Assembly (NCBI GenBank): GCA_030426345.1
Contig: JAUHYU010000023.1
Location: 1 to 55,489, forward strand
Origin: Bacteroidia bacterium
GTDB lineage: Bacteria; Bacteroidota; Bacteroidia; Cytophagales; Cyclobacteriaceae
Direction: 5' to 3'
DNA: 55,489 bases
Below, piece after piece: positions 8,806-15,763 of the stretch. A model generated the notes under the pieces. It saw only the letters and a list, made by a program, of their open reading frames with translations, made no database searches and was not told the DNA's origin. Positions within the stretch are counted from its first letter, which is position 1. Every line of letters starts with the position of its first letter. The position numbers and the translations under genes were made by a program.

Positions 8806-9144
8806 TCAAAGCAACGTCAACACAGTCTCTGGAGGCCTGCCCAAAATGGCCTTATTTCCATCAATCACTATCGGCCGCTCAATCAACTTTGGATGTGCGA
8901 TCATGATGTCCAGCCATTCCTCATCTGTAAATGATTTGCCTTTAAACTGCTCTTTGAACACAGCTTCATTCTTGCGCAGCAATTGTTCGGGCGATATTCC
9001 CAACAGCTCCACCAAAGATTTCAGCTCTGCATGGGTTGGAGGTACATTTAAGTACTCGATAATTTCAACATCCCTTCCAGCATCCTGAATCAACTTAAGG
9101 GTTTGACGGCTTTTACTGCATCTGGGATTATGGTATATTTTCAT
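8806..9144 (-). CDS. arsC: ArsC-family arsenate reductase, glutaredoxin-type (ArsC/YffB-like)
   Basis: 112 residues with the thioredoxin-like ArsC start MKIYHNPRCSKSRQTL (redox Cys9), a central FKGKSFTDEEW and a C-terminal HPKLIERPIVIDGNKAILGRPPE, where the Arg residues bind the oxyanion. In the ArsC subfamily it reduces arsenate to arsenite using glutathione or glutaredoxin. Related YffB/SpxA-type proteins share the fold, so arsenate as substrate is an inference. No arsenite pump or ArsR lies next to it. Confidence 0.8.
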   Translation of the reverse strand: MKIYHNPRCSKSRQTLKLIQDAGRDVEIIEYLNVPPTHAELKSLVELLGISPEQLLRKNEAVFKEQFKGKSFTDEEWLDIMIAHPKLIERPIVIDGNKAILGRPPETVLTLL

Positions 9145-9158
9145 TGAATGTTCTTTTT

Positions 9159-9192
9159 TGAAGTAGGGTTATAAATGAAGTAGGGTTATAAA
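9159..9192 (+). repeat. Tandem duplication of a 17-bp unit
   Basis: TGAAGTAGGGTTATAAA occurs twice head to tail (9159-9175 and 9176-9192) immediately upstream of the arsC-like gene on the minus strand. This looks like a recent slippage duplication. Confidence 0.8.
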
Positions 9193-9198
9193 TATTGA

Positions 9199-9222
9199 AT
9201 TCATGGATTTCAGATGCTTTTT
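9199..9222 (+). repeat. Dispersed CATGGATTTT...GCTTTTT repeat, copy 2
   Basis: ATTCATGGATTTCAGAT followed by GCTTTTT, ~46 bp past the 3' end of the minus-strand outer-membrane gene at 9269. Shortened T-run in the core. Confidence 0.55.
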
Positions 9223-9268
9223 ATCCCTTCTAAATATAGGGACTGTTGCTAGGTATTAGCAAATAGTA

Positions 9269-10069
9269 TTAAAACCGAAAGCCTATTTGAACCAAGTAGC
9301 GAAACCCAAATCCCCAATGGGTTTTGCGCCCACTGACATCAAGATTTGTTTGATCAACCAGAGTTTCAAACCATGGATATTTGGCATATAATATGTCTTT
9401 TACAGCTTCTATCTTTTCCTTGACTTCTTCATCCGTAATACTAACGTCTGAATCCATTTCCATTTTTAGATTATAACCTCCCATCGAAGGGCCGATCAAA
9501 ACCATGTCGAGTGTAAACCTGTTTTTTATGACAAATTGATACCCCATCTGCAAACCAATATTATTGATTGCAACTCTGGAATCGACCTGTACACTTGAGC
9601 CATCCTCGGTTTTGCTTTCTATATCATTAGAAAATTTAAAATTATAATATGAATAATATGGCCCAACATACACGCCCTGAGGGGCGGAATTTTTGTTTTG
9701 GCTTTTAAAATAAAAACGATAATCTGCCGCAATAGTAAAGCCACTTCTAGATTTCGTAGAGGTCAATTCGTATGTTTCATTTTCCTTTGACCCCGACTTG
9801 CCAATACTCATATATCCTGCATTTATAGAAAACGACTGGTATGGGTTGGTGACTCGTTCATAGCCGAAAATAGCACTACTAAAACCCATTACAGTTGGGG
9901 TAAAGTTGTATTTTACCCCATTTTTGAATGGCTTGAAGCTTTTGGTGGTAAGCGTGTCTTGCCCATGGGAACAAAACGGGATGACCAAGATAAATGTGCC
10001 AATAATCATTTTTGAGACCGCATTGAGAAGATAGATCATGATGGTTGGTTTATCGATCAAAAGACTCAT
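9269..10069 (-). CDS. Outer-membrane beta-barrel-like protein of unknown function
   Basis: 266 residues. An N-terminal signal sequence ends near FCSHGQ; the true start may be the ATG at residue 11 (MIYLLNAVSKMIIGTFILVI). The remainder alternates short beta segments rich in aromatic and Gly residues (YVGPYYSYYNF, WGFGFRYLVQIGFRF) and ends in Phe, typical of outer-membrane barrels. The final GFRYLVQIGFRF fits a C-terminal barrel strand. It may lie downstream of the sigma factor gene, though 84 bp separate them. Function unknown. Confidence 0.65.
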   Translation of the reverse strand: MSLLIDKPTIMIYLLNAVSKMIIGTFILVIPFCSHGQDTLTTKSFKPFKNGVKYNFTPTVMGFSSAIFGYERVTNPYQSFSINAGYMSIGKSGSKENETYELTSTKSRSGFTIAADYRFYFKSQNKNSAPQGVYVGPYYSYYNFKFSNDIESKTEDGSSVQVDSRVAINNIGLQMGYQFVIKNRFTLDMVLIGPSMGGYNLKMEMDSDVSITDEEVKEKIEAVKDILYAKYPWFETLVDQTNLDVSGRKTHWGFGFRYLVQIGFRF

Positions 10070-10153
10070 TTCCTTTGCGCGATAAAAATAGTAATTAATT
10101 CTTTAGCAGGTAGGAAAAACGATAATCTCAATGTGATTACAAACATTTCATTC

Positions 10154-10178
10154 TCATGGATTTTTAATGCTTTTTTTT
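10154..10178 (+). repeat. Dispersed CATGGATTTT...GCTTTTT repeat, copy 3 (overlaps a CDS end)
   Basis: TCATGGATTTTTAATGC followed by eight T residues. The TCA at its left edge is the reverse complement of the sigma-factor stop codon, so the repeat supplies the last residues (SIKNP) of that protein. Confidence 0.6.
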
Positions 10179-11395
10179 GCTTTCTTTCCTGCCAAATCAT
10201 CCATCCTCTTCTGGGCCAACAACTTTTCCGCTTGGTTTGGGCTCAATTCCATCATTTTCCGAAAGCATTCAATAGCAGCAGAATACTTTTTTAAGTTGTA
10301 CAATAATTCTCCCTTGATGGCCCAATACCGATGGTCGTTTCCTTCTCTGCAATTTTCGCCTATTTCATTCAAAGCAGTTTCTGCGCCTCGGGCATGCATC
10401 ACCACCACGATCCGGTTCAATTCCAAAGCAGGATTATTTGTTGTCTTTTTCCAATAGTTATAAATATTTAACAACTTGTCCCAATCTGTATTCTCAAAGC
10501 TATCGACATTCACGTACTGGCTTTCTATGGCTGCGTGAAAATGGTATTCGCTGTGATTTTCCTTTTGAAATGCCACGTATAAAAATTCGTTTCCTTTATC
10601 GATAAGTTCCTTTTCCCATAGGTTTCGGTCTTGATCCTTGAGGCGAATAAATTCATTTCCTCCTTGCATGCGTGCTTGAAGTCTGGCAGATTTGTAACAC
10701 ATCATGGCTAAAAGTGCAAAAAGGTTGGAAGTCTTGAATGCCTCATGTCGGAGCATGGCCGTTGCGATGCGCATGGCTTCATAACACACATCTTCCTTCA
10801 AAAATTGATCTCCATCGGTGGGACGATACCCCTCGGTAAACATTAAAAAAATGACTTTTAAAACACCTTCCGTTCTTTCCTTGAGCAATTCATTGGACGG
10901 GATTTCCAAGGACAATCCACTAGATTTGAAATGTGCTTTGGCGCGTTGAAATTTTTTCTTTGTGGCTTCATAGGTAGAAAACAATGCCCATGAAATTTCA
11001 TGAAGCCCAAACCCGGCTGCAAATTTTAAACATAAAATAATACTTTCCTGTTCTTTGAGCTCAGGATGGCAGCAGGCAAAGAACAGTTTGAGCGTTTCAT
11101 CTTTTATCTCTTCCAGCGATGGTTCCTGATCCTCACCCAACTCTTTTTCAAATTCTCCATGTTTCGATTTTTTACGAAACTGATTGATCAGGTTGTTTTG
11201 AGCCACGCGGTAGATCCATGCAGATGGATTGTCAGGAATTCCTTTATACCCCCAAATCTGCATGGCTTTATGCAACGCATCATGGATGGCATCTTCAATA
11301 CTATCTATTTGTCCCGTTCCGTATTTGGATACAAATATGGACAGCATCCTGCTGTATTCGTGTCGAAACCAGTGGTCTAATTTTTCCTGAATCAT
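10154..11395 (-). CDS. ECF42-type RNA polymerase sigma factor with C-terminal TPR-like extension
   Basis: 413 residues, more than twice a normal ECF sigma. Region 2 (residues ~1-75: SIEDAIHDALHKAMQIWGYKGIPDNPSAWIYRVAQNNLINQFRKK) and region 4 (~105-160: ESIILCLKFAAGFGLHEISWALFSTYEATKKKFQRAK) are followed by a long helical C-terminal part ending in TPR-like helices (NLKKYSAAIECFRKMMELSPNQAEKLLAQKRM). This layout, together with a DGPF/YCII protein encoded just upstream, is diagnostic of the ECF42 group, whose C-terminal extension is needed for activity in place of a classical anti-sigma factor. Its last codons lie in a copy of the dispersed repeat. Confidence 0.85.
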   Translation of the reverse strand: MIQEKLDHWFRHEYSRMLSIFVSKYGTGQIDSIEDAIHDALHKAMQIWGYKGIPDNPSAWIYRVAQNNLINQFRKKSKHGEFEKELGEDQEPSLEEIKDETLKLFFACCHPELKEQESIILCLKFAAGFGLHEISWALFSTYEATKKKFQRAKAHFKSSGLSLEIPSNELLKERTEGVLKVIFLMFTEGYRPTDGDQFLKEDVCYEAMRIATAMLRHEAFKTSNLFALLAMMCYKSARLQARMQGGNEFIRLKDQDRNLWEKELIDKGNEFLYVAFQKENHSEYHFHAAIESQYVNVDSFENTDWDKLLNIYNYWKKTTNNPALELNRIVVVMHARGAETALNEIGENCREGNDHRYWAIKGELLYNLKKYSAAIECFRKMMELSPNQAEKLLAQKRMDDLAGKKAKKSIKNP

Positions 11396-11451
11396 AATAA
11401 AAAAAGCACAGTAATGTAGGCATTACCATGCTTTTTTGAAAGTCAAAAGGC

Positions 11452-11796
11452 CTACATATCCATGGACATAATCTCCCTGACCTCCACTGTGCCGTTATGC
11501 TCAAAGATTGGGCAGCCCTTAGAAATTTCAACGGCTTCATCCAGATTTGCTGCATTTACAATGAGATAACCACCGACGATCTCCGCGCCCTCCGCGAACG
11601 GACCGTCGGTAATGGCCGCACCACTGGCCACTACTTTCCCCTCTTTTCCGAGCGGAAGCCCATCGACAAGCTGACCTTTTCCGGCCAATCCTCCCATCCA
11701 ATTCTTCCAGATTTCCATGTGTGCCTGCATTTCTTCAGGTGATTGTTGTGTCCGCTGAGCATCGCCTCCTCTAAAAAGATATAAAAACTTTGACAT
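11452..11796 (-). CDS. DGPF/YCII-domain protein, partner of the ECF42 sigma factor
   Basis: 114 residues with the family-naming motif ITDGPFAEGAEIVGGYLIVNAANLDEAVEISKGCP, a YCII-like ferredoxin fold. Such proteins are the standard genomic partner of ECF42 sigma factors and are often their regulon target; their biochemical role is unclear. It lies 56 bp upstream of the sigma gene in the same direction. N-terminal MSKFLYLFRGG is typical, so the start at 11796 is secure. Confidence 0.85.
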   Translation of the reverse strand: MSKFLYLFRGGDAQRTQQSPEEMQAHMEIWKNWMGGLAGKGQLVDGLPLGKEGKVVASGAAITDGPFAEGAEIVGGYLIVNAANLDEAVEISKGCPIFEHNGTVEVREIMSMDM

Positions 11797-11919
11797 GATG
11801 ATAATGATTTATGTGAAACAAATAATTGAAATTCATATGCATGACGTTTTGATATCTCCTTTGGGGACATAATTCTTCAAAAATTTTATTTCATGTAAAA
11901 TGGGCTATGTTAAATTGTT

Positions 11920-11927
11920 TACTTTTG
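11920..11927 (+). promoter_or_regulatory. Candidate -7 promoter element for menB
   Basis: TACTTTTG matches the Bacteroidetes -7 consensus TAnnTTTG exactly, 27 bp before the menB ATG at 11955. No clear TTG -33 element is present at the expected spacing. Confidence 0.4.
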
Positions 11928-11954
11928 AAAAGGAAAATCATTAAACTGGATAGC

Positions 11955-12797
11955 ATGAGCAACATAAATTGGAAAACTGTAAAGGAATATGTCGATATTA
12001 CTTATAAAAAATCGAACGGCGTCGCCCGCATCGCATTTAACCGCCCCGAAGTGCGCAATGCCTTCCGGCCTAAAACCGTAGGTGAATTGTTTGAAGCCCT
12101 ACTGGACGCACGAGAGGATACTTTTATCGGAGTAGTTTTGCTTTCCGCTGAGGGGCCATCACCAAAAGATGGTGTATATTCATTTTGCAGCGGCGGAGAT
12201 CAAAAATCCCGCGGCAACCAAGGCTATGTCGATGATGATGGAATGCCAAGGTTGAATATTCTTGAGGTGCAGCGACTGATCCGGTTCATGCCCAAAGTAG
12301 TAATTGCAGTCGTACCGGGCTGGGCAGTTGGCGGTGGCCATAGCTTGCACACTGTTTGTGACCTGACGCTGGCAAGTGAAGAACATGCAATTTTTAAACA
12401 AACTGATGCCGACGTCACTAGCTTTGATGGCGGGTACGGGTCTGCCTATCTGGCAAAAATGGTGGGCCAGAAAAGAGCTAGGGAGATCTTCTTTTTGGGA
12501 AGGAATTATTCTGCCAAAGAAGCCTACGACATGGGCATGGTCAATGCAGCGATTCCCCATGAACAACTCGAAGACACTGCCTATGAATGGGCGCAAGAAA
12601 TATTGGCAAAATCCCCAACCTCCATCAAAATGCTGAAATTTGCCATGAACGCCACGGACGATGGCATGGTAGGCCAACAAGTATTTGCAGGAGAAGCCAC
12701 ACGATTGGCCTACATGACCGATGAAGCCAAGGAAGGTAGGAATGCATTTTTGGAGAAACGTAAACCCGATTTTAAAGACATCAAGTGGATTCCGTAA
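11955..12797 (+). CDS. menB: 1,4-dihydroxy-2-naphthoyl-CoA synthase (menaquinone biosynthesis)
   Basis: Crotonase-fold enzyme closing the second ring of menaquinone from o-succinylbenzoyl-CoA. Seen: IAFNRPEVRNAFRP (substrate CoA loop), SFCSGGDQ, the oxyanion-hole segment VVPGWAVGGGHSLH and QTDADVTSFDGGYGSAYLAKMVGQKRAREIFFLG, all MenB-specific. The product is 280 residues from the ATG at 11955 (MSNINWKTV); an in-frame ATG at 11907 would add an unlikely 16-residue basic leader and lies upstream of the candidate promoter element. No other men gene is in the window, so the pathway is scattered. Its stop codon overlaps copy 4 of the dispersed repeat. Confidence 0.95.
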   Translation: MSNINWKTVKEYVDITYKKSNGVARIAFNRPEVRNAFRPKTVGELFEALLDAREDTFIGVVLLSAEGPSPKDGVYSFCSGGDQKSRGNQGYVDDDGMPRLNILEVQRLIRFMPKVVIAVVPGWAVGGGHSLHTVCDLTLASEEHAIFKQTDADVTSFDGGYGSAYLAKMVGQKRAREIFFLGRNYSAKEAYDMGMVNAAIPHEQLEDTAYEWAQEILAKSPTSIKMLKFAMNATDDGMVGQQVFAGEATRLAYMTDEAKEGRNAFLEKRKPDFKDIKWIP

Positions 12798-12821
12798 ATC
12801 CATGGATTTTGGAGGCTTTTT
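12796..12821 (+). repeat. Dispersed CATGGATTTT...GCTTTTT repeat, copy 4
   Basis: AAATCCATGGATTTT, then GGAG, then GCTTTTT, beginning within the menB stop codon. AAATCCATGGATTT is itself a 14-bp palindrome. Confidence 0.7.
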
Positions 12822-12932
12822 ATGCAACGATTGTGCTAAGTTGCGCAAGAGGAACTTTAAAATTATGAGTATAGCATACAGGTTGTCAAGGATTTATTTT
12901 CAAATAAATGGAAATACACTATTTTTGAGTTA

Positions 12933-13787
12933 ATGAAGCACCCACTCACTGCAACCTTGATTTTTTTGACTTTTGCTTTGCCATGTTTTGGAGTAGAAAT
13001 TTCCGAAGATGTCTTTGCCGGGGCTCCACATTTTATCATCAAAACAAAAAAAGCTACCTACTATCTCGACAAAGAGGGCGGTGGGCTTTCCCGCATGATC
13101 GATAAATATGGCAACGACTGGATCAGTTTCAAACGCGAACCTTGGGAGCGCTATCCTGAGTCTGCTGCTTCTTCGTACAGGGGCTTGCCCAATCTGGTTA
13201 CTCAATCGGAAGATGTGGGAGCAGGCCATCCGGGACGTAAAAAGTGCTATAGTTTTTTAGTTGATAAAAATACGATACTGACCATTAGCAAAAGTGGAGC
13301 ATGGCAATGGCGGTGGCAATTTTACGAACAATATGCTACCATTTCCATGGAAAAGGCAGACCCAGTTCACAAATATTGGTTTTTGTATGAAGGTCCAATT
13401 GCTGGGGAATTTGCACCAAATCACCAATACTGGGGCTCCAACCTTGGTGGGCCACGGCGCGAGATCAACGATTTTTATAAAGGAGATAAAATTTTTGCCA
13501 ATTGGCATTGGGTTTATTTTGGCGATGACCGCGTAAAGCAAATCCTATTTATCGCCATGGAAAAACCGGATCGGCAAATCGATACAATTGGCTTTTTGGG
13601 AAATTCATCAAAAGGAACTGAAAGTGACGATGGTGCGGTAGTTTTTGGGTTTGGACGACAAGGAGATGGCAAGCCGCAATTAACAGATCCACACAATAAA
13701 TTCTACATCGGTTTTTTGAAGACCAAGGTTAAAAATGAAAATGTCCATGACGCAGTGGCGAAGGATATTTCGGATTTTTTGGAGTAA
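12933..13787 (+). CDS. Secreted protein of unknown function
   Basis: 284 residues with a Sec signal peptide (MKHPLTATLIFLTFALPCFG). The rest is rich in Trp, Tyr and Gly with probable beta structure (GAWQWRWQFYEQYATISMEKADPVHKYWFLYEGP; IFANWHWVYFGDDRVKQILFIAMEK). The family is not recognised; the aromatic content would suit a periplasmic carbohydrate-binding or carbohydrate-active protein, but this is inference. The KATYYLDKEGGGLSRMIDKYGNDWISF segment resembles the substrate-facing sandwich of some sugar-processing proteins only loosely. Convergent with comB, 3 bp apart. Confidence 0.7.
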   Translation: MKHPLTATLIFLTFALPCFGVEISEDVFAGAPHFIIKTKKATYYLDKEGGGLSRMIDKYGNDWISFKREPWERYPESAASSYRGLPNLVTQSEDVGAGHPGRKKCYSFLVDKNTILTISKSGAWQWRWQFYEQYATISMEKADPVHKYWFLYEGPIAGEFAPNHQYWGSNLGGPRREINDFYKGDKIFANWHWVYFGDDRVKQILFIAMEKPDRQIDTIGFLGNSSKGTESDDGAVVFGFGRQGDGKPQLTDPHNKFYIGFLKTKVKNENVHDAVAKDISDFLE

Positions 13788-13790
13788 ATC

Positions 13791-14546
13791 CTACTCCGCC
13801 AACCGTAGCTGGTCTCCCTTCAGAATTGGAATGACACTGGTGGAATTTAGCGTGACGGTATAATCAAAATCCTTTTCAGACACCAAATGCTTTAACCTGT
13901 TACGATGCGAACTTTTAGACAAGTAGCTTTTCAAATCCGATTTAGCATGATGCCACATGTCCATAGCCCCGTGGGTTGAGTCACAAACGGTCGAAAATCC
14001 ATGGTCAAGCAGTAGTTCTGCAATAGCTCCTGCAAATACAGAATCCTCAAGATTGAATAGGTTTTTCCAAGCAGCACAAAAAATCACGACATTTTTCTGC
14101 TTTTGAATTAATAGATCGGCAAGTGCTTGGATATTGGCAAATGAACCGACGAGCACTTCTTCGGCATCCCTAGCCATATTGATGGTTTTGGTGCCGTTTG
14201 TAGTCGAGAAAACCACCGACTTTCCTTTTAGGTCTTCGCGCAAAAAGTCTGAAGCTGAGTTGCCAATGTCTGCAAAATCCATGATTTCACCATTTCGTTC
14301 GCACGCCACAAAATAACCCTCCTCCTTCATAGCCTTTGCCTCTTCCAATCCCGAAACCGGAATAATACGCTCAACTCCATGGTCAAAAGCGGCGCAAATC
14401 GAGGTGGTAGCCCTGAGGATATCTGCAACGACAGTCACGAAATTTTGATTGGTAAATTTGTCTTCATACAGCTTAGGTGAAAAACAGACTTCGACGGTTG
14501 GTTGTGTATGCATATTTTTATTTAAATGGTCAAAGATAATCAACAT
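13791..14546 (-). CDS. comB: 2-phosphosulfolactate phosphatase family protein
   Basis: Removes phosphate from 2-phosphosulfolactate to give sulfolactate. Seen: VVADILRATTSICAAFDHGVERIIPV near the N-terminus, VACERNGE, then SVVFSTTNGTKTI and the C-terminal GAMDMWHHAKSDLKSYLSKSSHRNRL typical of the ComB family. Coenzyme M synthesis itself is not expected in Bacteroidetes, so a role in sulfolactate or sulfonate metabolism is more likely; many Bacteroidetes carry this gene. ATG at 14546 begins a leader of ~12 residues before MHTQPTVEVCFSP, which could be the real start (14510). Confidence 0.85.
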   Translation of the reverse strand: MLIIFDHLNKNMHTQPTVEVCFSPKLYEDKFTNQNFVTVVADILRATTSICAAFDHGVERIIPVSGLEEAKAMKEEGYFVACERNGEIMDFADIGNSASDFLREDLKGKSVVFSTTNGTKTINMARDAEEVLVGSFANIQALADLLIQKQKNVVIFCAAWKNLFNLEDSVFAGAIAELLLDHGFSTVCDSTHGAMDMWHHAKSDLKSYLSKSSHRNRLKHLVSEKDFDYTVTLNSTSVIPILKGDQLRLAE

Positions 14547-14663
14547 GGTGAATTAATATGGCCATTTTCCATGAAGTCATCTTTTTAATTGCAAGGTATA
14601 ATTGTCTTTATTAGATAATGAAAGTACATTTAATTCAACGAAACGAATTCACAAACCAATTAC

Positions 14664-15557
14664 ATGAAAAGACGTAGGGAATTTTTAAAAACTGCTGGGG
14701 CGTTTGCTGCAGGAAGTCTCATTACCCCATTTGGGTGTACTTCGGAGAAAGTGTCCAAAGATATTGGCCTCCAAATTTATACCCTTAGAAACGAAATACA
14801 GAAAGACGGCCTAGAGGTTTGTATGGAAAAAGTTGCCGCCACTGGCTATAAGTGGATAGAGGCTTTCGGCTATCAGGATCGGAAGTTTTTGGGCAAATCG
14901 CCAAAGGAGTTTGCTAAAATTATAACCGATCTCGGTATGAGCCTGCCTAGTGTACATGCTGTTTCCGGAATCCCTAAAACGTTAAGCAAAGAAGAGGCTC
15001 TAGACCAAATGAAAATCACTGCTGAAGATACTGCTGCTACTGGCGCCAAATATCTCGTGTGGGCTTATTTGCAACCAGAAGATCGTACCAGCATGGAAGA
15101 TTATAAAAGACATATTGAGCAATGGAATATTTTTGGAGCAGTTTGCAAGGATGCCGGAATTCAATTTGCCTACCACAACCATGATTTTGAATTTCAGGAT
15201 TTAGACGGTTTGAAGCCTTACGATGTGATTTTAAAAGAAACCGATCATGGCCTAGTGCAGTTTGAACTAGATCTTTATTGGATCACAAAATCAGGCAATG
15301 ACCCTGTAGCATATTTTCAGAATAATCCTGGAAGATTTCCATTGTGGCATGTAAAGGACATGTACGCCAAAGACAACCAATTTGCACCGGTTGGTAAAGG
15401 TAAAATTGACTTCAAAAAAATATTTGAAGCCCGAAAAACATCCGGAATGAAATATTTCTTTGTAGAGCAGGATTCAACAAGGGAAGGAGCTTCGCCTTTT
15501 GCCACTATTAAAACAAGCTGGAATTATCTAAATAATGCGGATTTTATTTTACCATAA
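14664..15557 (+). CDS. Tat-exported sugar phosphate isomerase/epimerase-like TIM barrel
   Basis: 297 residues. The N-terminus MKRRREFLKTAGAFAAGSL is a twin-arginine signal, so the protein should be folded in the cytoplasm and exported. A Cys at residue 25 (TPFGC) could make it a lipoprotein. The body is an AP-endonuclease-2/xylose-isomerase-like TIM barrel: IGLQIYTLRNEI, FAYHNHDFEF with metal-binding His, ELDLYWITKSGNDP, LWHVKDMY and FFVEQD. In Bacteroidetes such proteins are common in carbohydrate loci and often act on 3-keto sugars or hydroxypyruvate-like substrates; the substrate here is unknown. Followed by a TonB receptor. Confidence 0.85.
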   Translation: MKRRREFLKTAGAFAAGSLITPFGCTSEKVSKDIGLQIYTLRNEIQKDGLEVCMEKVAATGYKWIEAFGYQDRKFLGKSPKEFAKIITDLGMSLPSVHAVSGIPKTLSKEEALDQMKITAEDTAATGAKYLVWAYLQPEDRTSMEDYKRHIEQWNIFGAVCKDAGIQFAYHNHDFEFQDLDGLKPYDVILKETDHGLVQFELDLYWITKSGNDPVAYFQNNPGRFPLWHVKDMYAKDNQFAPVGKGKIDFKKIFEARKTSGMKYFFVEQDSTREGASPFATIKTSWNYLNNADFILP

Positions 15558-15593
15558 AAACCTTTGTCCGTCTTATAGATACTTAAATGCTCT

Positions 15594-15617
15594 AAAAAGC
15601 ATCATTTTTCCATGAAT
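15594..15617 (-). repeat. Dispersed CATGGATTTT...GCTTTTT repeat, copy 5 (inverted)
   Basis: On the minus strand ATTCATGGAAAAATGAT then GCTTTTT. It is 37 bp after the isomerase-like gene. The core is GGAAAAA rather than GGATTTT, so it is a diverged copy. Confidence 0.45.
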
Positions 15618-15763
15618 CTTGTTTTGCCAGCGGCTATGACCTTGAGCATTAAACCATATTCCTGTAAGCCCAGTGCGTAAATCTTTGCTATTCGCTAACA
15701 AGTATCCCTTTTAACTATTAATTTTACGTTAATACTGAAGAAAAAATTAAGCCCATAAGATTC

